Source: Planctomycetota bacterium
GTDB lineage: Bacteria; Planctomycetota; B15-G4
NCBI GenBank assembly: GCA_029259695.1
Contig: JAJDEQ010000011.1
Span: 1 to 52,400 of the forward strand
Direction: 5' to 3'
DNA length: 52,400 nt
In this document: one piece after another, positions 41,561-50,262 of the stretch
How the letters are laid out: each line of letters begins with the position of its first letter
Position numbering within the stretch: position 1 is the stretch's first letter
Program-made: the position numbers and the translations under genes
Notes under the pieces: model-generated
Told to the model about the DNA's origin: nothing
What the model saw: only the letters and a program-made list of their open reading frames with translations
The model's database searches: none

Positions 41561-44500
41561 ATGAAGCGTTCGTTCCCGTCGTCTTGGAACTTCGTCCTGC
41601 CCCTCGGCCTGTGCCTCTCGACGCTCGTCCTGAGCGGCTGTGGTGGTGGCGGTGGCGGTGGTGGGGGTGGTGGGGGCGGCAAGGGTGGGGGCTCGAGCCC
41701 TTCGACCAGCGAGACCGTGACCTACGCGACGACCGCGGTCGACGGCCGCTACAACCGCATGGACATCGTCGCCGGCGGCATCCGCGACGACGACCCGTTC
41801 TACACCGACGACGCTCAGGACCCCGGCTTGCGTGGCTTCGTCGCCACGATCCGGACCAAGGACGGCGTCGACATGAACGCCGACCTGCAGGACACCAACG
41901 GCGACCTGATCGGTGACACGGGTTTCGACTCCTACAACACGGGCGCCAAGGTGAAGATCGGGGACGCCCGGCGCGTCTTCGCCGCCAACAACGTCTACGA
42001 CCTGTTCCAGACCACGACCGGGACGCCGCAGTTCACGGCGGCCGGCACGATCAACACGCTCCCGCCGCCGATCACGGGGGCGCTCGGCGGACCGGGTCTG
42101 TTCTCGAACACGCAGGGCACCTCGCTGATCCCCGCGCTCCCGGTGATGCCCAACGCCATGGGCGATGCCGACCCGACGACCGGTTCCCGCCGCGGTCCGT
42201 CACCGACCGACCAGCATCAGTTCATCCAGGTCGACTTCGGTTTCCCGATCGAGACCTCGAGTGTGTTCAACGCGTTGAATGCCGCCAACTCGTTCCTGGG
42301 TGACAGCGACCCGTCCGAGCCGAGCGACAACGTCGTGATCGAGGCGCGCTGGGTGCAGAAGCCCAACCCGGGCCCGGACGACGTCAACGTCCAGGACCAG
42401 ACCTTCCTGCACCGGCACGTCAGCGGCGTGGCGATCATCGGCGGCAAGGCGGCCATCCCCGGCATCGGCGGTGAGCTCACCACCGTGGACCTGGACCGCA
42501 GCAACCTGCCCGATGGCGTGAAGCAGCTGGTCATGGAGCCGAACGTCCTCACCTACATCGCGCACGAGAACCCGCTCGCGTTCTCGCCCACGGGTGGGCT
42601 GGTGGAAGGGATGATCGCCCCGGACAACGTGCTGATCCTGCCCGACCCGACCGTGTCGATCGGCGGAGGACGCGTCTTCGGCGGCACGACCACCGTGCCC
42701 GGATCGGTCAACGACTTCCTGACGGACGTCGAGCCTCTGGGTGCCCCGGAGGCAGCCGCCATCGGGTTCTTCTCGGTGGAGATCTCCCACGCGCGGCGCA
42801 AGGGTGGCGGGCGCGTGGACAACCCCTACTTCCACGCCTTCGACATGGACCAGCAGTTCGTCGGCCAGGCCGGAGGACCCTCCGATCCGCGCGCGCCCAA
42901 CGCTGCGCCCGCCGGACCGGCCCCGCTCGGCGTCCCGCCCGGGGCTCCCGGGCTGGGTGGCGTGTCCGAAGCCAGCTTCACGCGCGGACCTGGCGTCGAG
43001 GTGAACGTCACCACCAAGCTCCCCGCGATCGACGTCCTCGATCCCAACAAGGACGTCATCGGGTTCTACAACCCCACCCCGATCTCCGACGACCCCGAGC
43101 TGGGCGGCAACACGATCTCGACGCGCCCCCGGTTCCTGGTCGAGTTCGACCGCGATGTCGTCCCGAACACCGTCGGTTTCTCTCGTCGACACACGTTGCA
43201 CTCGACCGATCTGCTCGGCGTGGTCTTGCCGTTCAACGGCAACACGCGCCCGGTGAGCAGCCCGGCCGGGCGTTTCGTCAGCGGCGCCCTGGGCGCACCG
43301 CTCGCGACGAGCATCTACCTGGCCGTGAACCAGCCTGCTGCGATCCAGACGAACGACCCGCTGGCCCAGTCGATCCGCATCGGGACCCCGGGTTTGCGCG
43401 ACGACGGAACGCCGATCCCGGTCGTGACCGACCCGGTGACGCAGCAGACGACTTCGGGTCAGAACGGCCTGAACCCCCAGGCGCACAACTCACTCGCCAC
43501 GCTCCCGCGCGCCATCGTCCCGTGCGACATCTACCCGCTCAACCAGAACAACCTGCAGGCCTACGTGGTCGAGCCGCTGGTCGAACTGCCCCCGGGCTCC
43601 GTGGTCACGCTCGGCGTGTGCGTGGCGGGCCTCGGCGTGGCGCCGCTCGACCTGCCCAACTGGGGCAACAGCACCCGCAGCGGGACGTCCTACACCACGT
43701 TCCAGGGGGTCACGTCCGTGGGCCTCGGTGACGACGTGACCGTGAAGACGGAGATCAGGGGCAACGAGACCTCGATCAAGGTGAACGCCGGTCCCATGGA
43801 CCTGCGCGGCAGTCTCTTCTACGGCGGAACGGACGTCGCCATCGACACGCTGATCAACGGCGACGTCTCGGCCGGCATGGAAACGGTGTCGGACGACCTC
43901 ACCACGGGCGGCTTCAACGTCTGCCGCACGTTCCAGGTGGGCTTCGACGACAAGCGGGTGTACGTCAACGCACCCGTCGCCCCGCAGGCCTTGATCACCG
44001 GCTTCCTCGGGGGTGGTGTCGGCGCGATCGATCTCTCGGGCACGGGCTACAACACCAACGACCCGTTGGGCGTGGTCGTGGAGCCCAACTACCGTCAGCG
44101 CATCCTGGTCTCGCAGTTCCTGCCGCCCACGCTGACAGGCAAGGCCACCTCGTCCAACCTGAACTTCAACGGCTCGTTCCCCGAAGACCACCAGTTGAGC
44201 TGGGGACTCTTGAGCCGCTACACATCGGGCGGATCGCAGGCAGTGGCGCCGGGTATTCCCGGCGTGGAGTCGGACCTCGCCGTCGGAGAGTCGATTCCGA
44301 TCGGTGTGAACTCACTCACGCCGGGCGTCAACACAGGCTCATCCGGCTTCGAGACAGCCGTGCGCAACTCGCGCGGGAGTGAGATCCTCGCCAAGGGCGG
44401 TGAAGTCGGTCTTGTGCGCGACATCGTGCTCGGGCAGTTCCTGGACACGGTGTTCTTCGACACCGAGAACAGCTTTGCCCGGGCGGACAACCACCGCACC

Positions 44501-46123
44501 TACAACATGCCCAACGGCGGCGCCATCAGCAGCAACACGATTGCTGACCCACCGACGCCGAACCCGCCGCCGCTGCGCTTCCCCGCCGGATTGCCGCACA
44601 CGAACATCCTGTTCGACCAGAACAACCTGCTGGCCGATCCGGTCATCATCGAAGGCAACGAGGTCCTCGCGGCCGCGGCCGCCATGCTCTACGACGACGG
44701 CACGGGCTTCGCAGGTGGCAGCGCGTCGGTGAATGCGCTGGTCCAACTCGACCCCGCGCTCAACGATCCCACGGGTCAGGCACAGTTCGACGAGCCGCCG
44801 CTACCGAACGCCGGTTTCAACAACCCGTTCGCCGGCGGAAACCTCGGCGGCGTGTCCGTACCCAAGTTCGTACAGACCGGCCCGATGCCGAAGACAGCCA
44901 CCGCGGGTGCACTGATCCTGACCGCGGGCGGCCTGACCGAGAGCGGGCTGGTGCCACCCGTCTACCAGTCGCGCCAGCAGATCGGCAACTACGTCTTCAT
45001 GACCGATGGCGTGAGCAAGCAACTCCACGCCTTGAACTCCAACACCATGGAGATCGTGCGCTCGCTCAAGCTTCCCGATCCCTATGGACTGGGTTTGACG
45101 CCGGACCTGCGACGCCTGTTCGTCTCCAACGAGGCAGCCAACAATGTCTCGGTCGTGGACGCCGACCCGCGCAGCGCCACCTTCATGACGGAGCTCGACC
45201 GGATTCCCACCGGCCAAGGCCCGCGCGCCGTCGCGATCGCGCCTGACAACGAAGACGCGTTCGTGCTCAACTACGCGGGCAACAGCGTCACGATCATCGA
45301 GGTCGTGGGCGGTCTGGTTCGCAAGACGCTCAGCCAGGCCGGCCTGAACCGTCCGTGGGACATCGCCATGGGCATGCGTGAGACCTCTGGCGGCGTCGCC
45401 TTCCAGAGCGGCACGTATCACGGCTACATCTCGAACAACCTCGGCAACAACGTGCTGATCTACGAGTCGGGCCCGGACGGCCTGGGTGGCATCGGCTTCG
45501 ACGAGATCATCGGCTCCATTGCCCCGAACGATGCGCCGGGCCCCGGCGAACCGCTGCGCGACATGGTGCGACCGCGGGGCATCGTGTACGACCCGGTCAC
45601 ACCGCTCGACGCATTCGGCGGCACGGTCGGCGCGTTCGTGGCCCACAAGGATCAGGTTGGCCAGGCGGTTGTGAGTCGCATCGCCTACTCACGTGACAGC
45701 AGCCCGGGCCAGAACATCCTCACCGCGCTCACGGGCGGAAGCCCGCAGTTCGGCGCCAAGGTGTTCGAGGTCATGTCGCAGTACATCTCACCGCACCTCG
45801 GTGACGGCCTCGACGTGGCCCTGCCCGACTACCGCCGTGAGCGCTTCGAGAACGACAACTACGGTTCGTTCGCAAACCTGTTCAACTTCGGTGCCACGGT
45901 CATCCAGCTCCAGGGCTTCAACCTGCCGCGCAATGCCAAGTACCCGCTCGCCGGCGCCCAGGGCGTGGGAGCGCCCACAGGACCTCGCTGGGAGCCTGAC
46001 CGGCTGTATCTCTCCGTCTCCGGTGGCATCGTGGACGTCTTCGACATCGAGCAGGGCACCCACCTGAAGACGATCCACACGACCCGCGACGTCACCACGC
46101 TGGCGACGTTCTTCAGCCAGTGA
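41561..46123 (+). CDS. Giant poly-Gly lipoprotein with beta-propeller C-terminus
   Basis: A 1,520-residue exported lipoprotein, start ATG 41561 behind AGAGGA. A lipobox (VLSGC) is followed by 13 glycines, K-G-G-G-S-S and a mature N-terminal region (residues 45-300, VDGRYNRMDIVAGGIRDDDP...). Residues 300-560 contain short beta-domain segments, including T-R-P-R-F-L-V-E-F-D-R-D-V-V-P, which resembles bacterial Ig-like (Big_5) domains. From about residue 1140 to the end, repeats such as GLTPDLRRLFVSNEAANNVSVVD and AVAIAPDNEDAFVLNYAGNSVTIIE are the YVTN-type beta-propeller pattern, as in surface-layer or lactonase-like proteins. Upstream reading to 40058 in the same frame is not coding. The function is unknown, probably cell-surface. 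Confidence 0.85.
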   Translation: MKRSFPSSWNFVLPLGLCLSTLVLSGCGGGGGGGGGGGGGKGGGSSPSTSETVTYATTAVDGRYNRMDIVAGGIRDDDPFYTDDAQDPGLRGFVATIRTKDGVDMNADLQDTNGDLIGDTGFDSYNTGAKVKIGDARRVFAANNVYDLFQTTTGTPQFTAAGTINTLPPPITGALGGPGLFSNTQGTSLIPALPVMPNAMGDADPTTGSRRGPSPTDQHQFIQVDFGFPIETSSVFNALNAANSFLGDSDPSEPSDNVVIEARWVQKPNPGPDDVNVQDQTFLHRHVSGVAIIGGKAAIPGIGGELTTVDLDRSNLPDGVKQLVMEPNVLTYIAHENPLAFSPTGGLVEGMIAPDNVLILPDPTVSIGGGRVFGGTTTVPGSVNDFLTDVEPLGAPEAAAIGFFSVEISHARRKGGGRVDNPYFHAFDMDQQFVGQAGGPSDPRAPNAAPAGPAPLGVPPGAPGLGGVSEASFTRGPGVEVNVTTKLPAIDVLDPNKDVIGFYNPTPISDDPELGGNTISTRPRFLVEFDRDVVPNTVGFSRRHTLHSTDLLGVVLPFNGNTRPVSSPAGRFVSGALGAPLATSIYLAVNQPAAIQTNDPLAQSIRIGTPGLRDDGTPIPVVTDPVTQQTTSGQNGLNPQAHNSLATLPRAIVPCDIYPLNQNNLQAYVVEPLVELPPGSVVTLGVCVAGLGVAPLDLPNWGNSTRSGTSYTTFQGVTSVGLGDDVTVKTEIRGNETSIKVNAGPMDLRGSLFYGGTDVAIDTLINGDVSAGMETVSDDLTTGGFNVCRTFQVGFDDKRVYVNAPVAPQALITGFLGGGVGAIDLSGTGYNTNDPLGVVVEPNYRQRILVSQFLPPTLTGKATSSNLNFNGSFPEDHQLSWGLLSRYTSGGSQAVAPGIPGVESDLAVGESIPIGVNSLTPGVNTGSSGFETAVRNSRGSEILAKGGEVGLVRDIVLGQFLDTVFFDTENSFARADNHRTYNMPNGGAISSNTIADPPTPNPPPLRFPAGLPHTNILFDQNNLLADPVIIEGNEVLAAAAAMLYDDGTGFAGGSASVNALVQLDPALNDPTGQAQFDEPPLPNAGFNNPFAGGNLGGVSVPKFVQTGPMPKTATAGALILTAGGLTESGLVPPVYQSRQQIGNYVFMTDGVSKQLHALNSNTMEIVRSLKLPDPYGLGLTPDLRRLFVSNEAANNVSVVDADPRSATFMTELDRIPTGQGPRAVAIAPDNEDAFVLNYAGNSVTIIEVVGGLVRKTLSQAGLNRPWDIAMGMRETSGGVAFQSGTYHGYISNNLGNNVLIYESGPDGLGGIGFDEIIGSIAPNDAPGPGEPLRDMVRPRGIVYDPVTPLDAFGGTVGAFVAHKDQVGQAVVSRIAYSRDSSPGQNILTALTGGSPQFGAKVFEVMSQYISPHLGDGLDVALPDYRRERFENDNYGSFANLFNFGATVIQLQGFNLPRNAKYPLAGAQGVGAPTGPRWEPDRLYLSVSGGIVDVFDIEQGTHLKTIHTTRDVTTLATFFSQ

Positions 46124-46184
46124 GCCGACTCCCGCGGGGCGCTGCTTGCCGGTGCGCTCCCGAGGAGCCCGTCGCGAGCCCGAC

Positions 46185-46922
46185 GTGAACCATCCGAGTC
46201 CGCAGACCGGTGTACCCGGGAAGGGTCACGACGTGCGGGGCATGTTCGCGTCGATCGCGCCGCGCTACGACTTCCTCAACCGCGTGCTCTCGTTGGGGTT
46301 CGACCGGCGCTGGCGGACCCAGCTGGTGAAGAGCCTGCCGAGCCTCGCCACCGACGACCGCGTGCTGGACGTGTGCACCGGGACAGGCGACGTCGCGCTC
46401 GAGCTGGCGCGCCACGGACCCCAGGGCCTGCGCGTCCACGCCTCGGACTTCTGCGAGGAGATGGTGGTGCGCGCGCCCGCCAAGGCGAACACCGAGGGAC
46501 AGCGGCCGATCTACGCCGTCGCGGACGCCCAACGGCTGCCCTACGGCGACGGGTTGTTCCGCGCCCTGACCGTGGCTTTCGGCTTGCGCAACGTCGAAGC
46601 ACCCGAGCGGGCCCTGTCGGAGATGGCCCGTGTGCTCCAGCCAGGAGGCCGACTCTTGATCCTGGAGTTCGGACGACCCCAGAATCGGGTCTTCGCCGGG
46701 CTCTATCGGTTCTACTTCTTCCGGATCCTCCCCATGCTCGGCCGGCTCCTCTCGGGCAGCACCGTCGATGCATACAGCTATCTCCCCCAATCCGTCTGGG
46801 CCTTCCACGACGCGGACCGACTCAAGTCCGCGCTCCAGGCGGCCGGCCTCTCCGTGCGCGAACAGCGCCCGCTCATGATGGGAGCCGTCATGCTCCACGT
46901 CGCCGAGCGGGCCGACGGGTGA
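46185..46922 (+). CDS. ubiE: Menaquinone/ubiquinone C-methyltransferase UbiE/MenG
   Basis: UbiE methylates demethylmenaquinone (or the ubiquinone precursor) with S-adenosylmethionine in the last or near-last step. GTG 46185 is chosen as start (MNHPSPQTGVPGKGHDVRGMF), giving 245 residues; earlier GTG and TTG starts at 46152 and 46146 are possible. Marks are MFASIAPRYDFLNRVLSLGFDRRWR, the SAM motif LDVCTGTGDVALELA, ADAQRLPYGD, FGLRNV and VLQPGGRLLILEF. The typical YxYLPxSV segment appears as YSYLPQSVWAF. It is the first gene of the overlapping chain to mutL. Confidence 0.93.
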   Translation: MNHPSPQTGVPGKGHDVRGMFASIAPRYDFLNRVLSLGFDRRWRTQLVKSLPSLATDDRVLDVCTGTGDVALELARHGPQGLRVHASDFCEEMVVRAPAKANTEGQRPIYAVADAQRLPYGDGLFRALTVAFGLRNVEAPERALSEMARVLQPGGRLLILEFGRPQNRVFAGLYRFYFFRILPMLGRLLSGSTVDAYSYLPQSVWAFHDADRLKSALQAAGLSVREQRPLMMGAVMLHVAERADG

Positions 46923-47656
46923 GCCCCCGGCGCACTCGCTCAGCCGTCTCCCTGTACTTGGAGGAGACGCGCGAGATCAGCTGGTCGCTGGCCATGGTGG
47001 TTCCGCTGCTGCTGGCCTATGAAGTGACGATGCTCCTGATCCAGGCCCCGCTCAGGAACGGCGCGGAGATGGTCGTCTCCGAGGCCCTGCAGCAGCTGCC
47101 CCCGTCGTCGCTCGACCTCATGCGTCGCGTCTTGCTGGCAGGGCTGGCCCTGGCCACGCTGATCTGGGTCCGTCGCGCGCCGCCTTCCGTTGCACGAGCG
47201 CATTGGATGCTGCTCGAAGCCCTGTGCCTCGCGCTCGTCCTCGGCCCGCTCGTCGGCTGGATGGTGGGGCACATCGGCCTGTCCGCCAGCGTGCCCCTGA
47301 GTGCGGCGCCACCACCACCCTGGTTGCACTTCATGTTGAGCATCGGGGCGGGATTGTGGGAGGAGATCGTGTTCCGGCTGCTGTTGCTCGGCGGCCTGGC
47401 CTACGTGCTGACCCGCCTCACGCCCTTCACCGGCCAAGGCGCCCTGGCCATCTCGATCGTGGTCTCGTCGCTGGTCTTCGCCTTCTACCACCATGTCGGG
47501 GACATGGGCGAGGCGTTCGTGCCGGCGCGATTCGCGTTCCGATGCGCCGCCGGTACAATCCTGGGGATCCTCTTCGCGTTCCGTGGCCTCGCGGTCGTCG
47601 TCTATATGCACGTGTTCTACGACGTCCTCTGCGACCTGCGCGCCTGGGTGAGTTGA
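46919..47656 (+). CDS. CPBP-family intramembrane metalloprotease
   Basis: A 245-residue polytopic protein of the CPBP/Abi family (CaaX protease and bacteriocin-processing). GTG 46919 overlaps the ubiE stop as GTGA. The catalytic-type motifs are WEEIVFR (the E-E-x-x-x-R motif), FAFYHH (the F-x-x-x-H motif) and HVFYDVL (the H-x-x-x-D/N motif), all inside hydrophobic helices. The N-terminal segment has a first helix at LAMVVPLLLAYEV. In bacteria such proteins handle peptide or lipoprotein processing, but the substrate here is unknown. The overlap places it inside the menaquinone gene chain. Confidence 0.9.
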   Translation: MSPRRTRSAVSLYLEETREISWSLAMVVPLLLAYEVTMLLIQAPLRNGAEMVVSEALQQLPPSSLDLMRRVLLAGLALATLIWVRRAPPSVARAHWMLLEALCLALVLGPLVGWMVGHIGLSASVPLSAAPPPPWLHFMLSIGAGLWEEIVFRLLLLGGLAYVLTRLTPFTGQGALAISIVVSSLVFAFYHHVGDMGEAFVPARFAFRCAAGTILGILFAFRGLAVVVYMHVFYDVLCDLRAWVS

Positions 47657-47660
47657 GCAA

Positions 47661-48257
47661 GTGACGCGCGTCGTCGTCGGCATCACCGGGGCATCGGGCG
47701 CGATCTACGGGGTGCGCCTCGTCCAACGCCTGCTGGACGGTGGGATCGACACCGCTGTGATCCTGTCCGAGCCGGCACGCAAGGTGCTCGCGATCGAACA
47801 CGACCTGGCCGGTACGCCTGCAGACTTCCGGGGGGCCAGCGGCAATCAGCCGACGTTCCACGACAACCGGGACGTGACGGCCGCGCCGGCGAGCGGCAGC
47901 ACGGCTCCCGACACGATGTTCGTCGCCCCCTGTTCCATGGGGACCGTCGCGCGGATCACCTCGGGCATCTCGAGCTGCCTGATCGAGCGCGCCGCGGACG
48001 TGATGCTCAAGGAGCGCCGGCCACTCGTCGTCGTGCCCCGCGAGACCCCGCTCTCGAGCCTGCACCTGCGCAACATGCTCGCCCTGTCCGACATGGGTGT
48101 CCGCGTCGTACCGGCGTCGCCAGCCTTCTACTTCAAGCCCGAATCGATCGAGGACCTGCTGGCGTTCGTGGTCGATCGCGCCATCCAGGCGGCGGGCATC
48201 GACCTGCCACTGCGCCACCCGTGGGAGCCGCCCGGCAGGCCGGGGACGCAGCCATGA
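47661..48257 (+). CDS. ubiX: UbiX-family flavin prenyltransferase
   Basis: UbiX makes prenylated FMN, the cofactor of the decarboxylase UbiD (or its futalosine-pathway counterpart). The 198-residue protein starts at GTG 47661, five bases after the CPBP stop. The FMN-binding G-I-T-G-A-S-G-A-I-Y-G near the start, PCSMGTVARITSG, LKERRPLVVVPRETPLS and HLRNMLAL are all intact. The length is about right. No ubiD is in the window, so the partner lies elsewhere. It is linked to the ubiA gene by ATGA. Confidence 0.94.
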   Translation: MTRVVVGITGASGAIYGVRLVQRLLDGGIDTAVILSEPARKVLAIEHDLAGTPADFRGASGNQPTFHDNRDVTAAPASGSTAPDTMFVAPCSMGTVARITSGISSCLIERAADVMLKERRPLVVVPRETPLSSLHLRNMLALSDMGVRVVPASPAFYFKPESIEDLLAFVVDRAIQAAGIDLPLRHPWEPPGRPGTQP

Positions 48258-49129
48258 GTGCCGCCGGCTCGTTCACGCTGATCTTGCGCGACATCAAGCT
48301 GTCCCACTCGGTCTTCGCGCTGCCCTTCGCCGGGCTCGGGCTGTTGATCGGGACGCGCGGCGAGGTACCTCCCACGCTGCTGCTGATCAAGGTGCTGGCC
48401 GCACTGGTGCTGGCGCGCTCGGCGGCGATGGGTTTCAACCGCCTCGTGGACCGGCACTTCGACGCGACCAACCCGCGCACGCAGCAACGAGCCCTCCCGG
48501 CGGGCGCGGTGAGCGCATCGCAGATGGCCGTCTTCACCGCCGCTTGCGCGCTGGGTTTCATCGCGGTCGCCGGCACCCTCGGGCAGCTGTGCCTGCTCCT
48601 GGCCGTGCCCGTCCTGCTCGTGCTGTTCGGCTACTCGCTGACCAAGCGCTTCACCATGTGGGCGCACCTGTTCGTCGGGCTGGCGCTCGCGCTGGCTCCC
48701 CCCGCGGCCTACCTCGCCGCTCGTGGTGGCCATGTGGCCGGCGACGTGGTCGCCGTGCTCTGGCTGGCCTTCGCCGTCCTGTGCTGGGTGGCTGGCTTCG
48801 ACGTGATCTACGCGTGCCAGGACATCGAGCACGACCGCCGCGAGGGGCTGCGATCGCTTCCGGCTCGGTTGGGCGTGGGGCCGGCCCTCCTGCTGGCCCG
48901 CCTGCTCCACGGGGGCATGCTGCTCGCTCTGGTCCAGACCGTGCGCACAGCGGGCCTGGGCACCCCGAGCTGGATTGGCGTCGGGCTCGTGGCCGCCTTG
49001 CTCGTCGTCGAACACGGGCTCGTCGCGGGCGGCAATCTCCGCCGTGCCAACGCGGCGTTCTTCACCGTGAACGGCGTGGTGGGGGTGCTGTTCGGGCTGC
49101 TCATGGGAGCGGACTTGCTGTGGCCGTGA
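48254..49129 (+). CDS. ubiA: UbiA-family prenyltransferase (menaquinone type)
   Basis: An integral membrane prenyltransferase of the UbiA family. It attaches the isoprenoid tail to the aromatic precursor in menaquinone or ubiquinone synthesis. ATG 48254 overlaps the ubiX stop. The two aspartate-rich motifs are N-R-L-V-D-R-H-F-D (residues 64-72) and D-I-E-H-D (near 190). About nine hydrophobic helices are visible in 291 residues. With UbiX and UbiE beside it but no 4-hydroxybenzoate genes, the MqnP role of the futalosine pathway is likely; the 4-hydroxybenzoate version cannot be excluded from sequence. Confidence 0.92.
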   Translation: MSAAGSFTLILRDIKLSHSVFALPFAGLGLLIGTRGEVPPTLLLIKVLAALVLARSAAMGFNRLVDRHFDATNPRTQQRALPAGAVSASQMAVFTAACALGFIAVAGTLGQLCLLLAVPVLLVLFGYSLTKRFTMWAHLFVGLALALAPPAAYLAARGGHVAGDVVAVLWLAFAVLCWVAGFDVIYACQDIEHDRREGLRSLPARLGVGPALLLARLLHGGMLLALVQTVRTAGLGTPSWIGVGLVAALLVVEHGLVAGGNLRRANAAFFTVNGVVGVLFGLLMGADLLWP

Positions 49130-50262
49130 AGCGCAAGGCAGGCTTCCTCGAAGCGCACGCAGACGCCTGTCGCCGACTGGGCGCAGACGACCTGCCGGCC
49201 CTCGTCGTCATCGCGGGTGACGAGCCCTTCGTGAAGGAACGCCTGATCGACGCGGTGCGAGCCGGCGCGACCGAATCGGTGGAGGTCTTCGGCCAGCGTC
49301 CCGACGAATCGGATGCCGTCGCCGCCCGCCGCCTGGTCGAGCTCTGGAGCACACCCTCGCTCTTCGCCCGGGGTCACACGATCATCGCGCGCAACGCGGA
49401 CAAGCTCATGAAGGCCGGTGGGACCGCCGCCCTGCAGGAGCGGCTGGGAAGCGACAGGAGTGCACCGGTCCACCGGCTCGTGATCACGATCGACGCGCTC
49501 GACGGGCGATCGAAGCTGGCGAAGAGCGTGAAGGCCGCCGGCGGGCTCGTCCAGTTGCCGCCCCTGCGCGACGCTCCGCCTCCGTGGCAGGACGGGCCCT
49601 CGAGCGACACGGAACTGAACCGCTGGGTCATCGCCGAGGCACGCCACCGCGGCGTGTCGATCGACCTGAAGACCGCCGACGCGCTCACGCGGCGCGTCGG
49701 TAACGAGCCCGCGAATCTCGCGCGCAAGATCGATCAACTGCGCGCGCTCTGCGGAGACAAGCTGCGCACTGCCGACGTCGCTGCACACGTGCGCCACACC
49801 AGCGCGCGGCTGCTCTCCCTGTACGAGACGAGCCTGCGCGGCGGAGACCTGGCGGAGGCCCTCACGCTGCTCGACCGCATGCTCGCCGAGGGCGTCTACG
49901 ACCATGGCATGCGCCTGGTGTCCGGAGCCGAGGCGGTGGACACGGTGCTGCGCGGACTGCTCACCAGTTTCGCGCGGACGCTCGCGGTGCACGAACAGCT
50001 CTCGCCCGAGCTCCACGCGGCTCTGCGGGCCAAGCCCTGGGAGCGCAGTCGGCCCCAGGCCCAGGCGCTCGATGCCATCCTCGGAGTGGGCGGCCCACGC
50101 GTCTACGTGGAGCGCGACGTACGCACCACGAGCCACTCCGGCGTCCGGACCGCGTTCGGACTGGCGCTGCACGGCGTGCGCGCTCTGCGCGACGGGGACG
50201 GCCTCTCGCTCCACGGGCTCACCGTGAGGATGGGGCGAGCCCTGGCCGGGAGCGCCGCATGA
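49126..50262 (+). CDS. holA: DNA polymerase III delta subunit (HolA-like)
   Basis: The delta subunit of the clamp loader opens the sliding clamp. The start GTG 49126 overlaps the ubiA stop (GTGA), giving 378 residues; GTG 49120 is also possible. HolA is weakly conserved. The readable elements are LVVIAGDEPFVKERLIDAVRA, which matches the G-x-E-x-F-x-x-x-x-x-x-x-x-x family pattern, SPSLFARGHTIIARN (a variant of PSLFG..R.vi..), the domain II stretch WVIAEARHRGVSIDLKTADALTRRVGNEPANLARKIDQL, and the C-terminal helical region. The order and length fit the family. The ATGA overlap ties it to mutL, a pairing of DNA metabolism genes. Confidence 0.82.
   Translation: MKRKAGFLEAHADACRRLGADDLPALVVIAGDEPFVKERLIDAVRAGATESVEVFGQRPDESDAVAARRLVELWSTPSLFARGHTIIARNADKLMKAGGTAALQERLGSDRSAPVHRLVITIDALDGRSKLAKSVKAAGGLVQLPPLRDAPPPWQDGPSSDTELNRWVIAEARHRGVSIDLKTADALTRRVGNEPANLARKIDQLRALCGDKLRTADVAAHVRHTSARLLSLYETSLRGGDLAEALTLLDRMLAEGVYDHGMRLVSGAEAVDTVLRGLLTSFARTLAVHEQLSPELHAALRAKPWERSRPQAQALDAILGVGGPRVYVERDVRTTSHSGVRTAFGLALHGVRALRDGDGLSLHGLTVRMGRALAGSAA

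Noticed and set aside
47553..47565. A TACAAT box upstream of ubiX
   Set aside because: It matches a -10 well but lies inside the CPBP coding sequence with no -35 near it, and ubiX is already in an overlapping chain.
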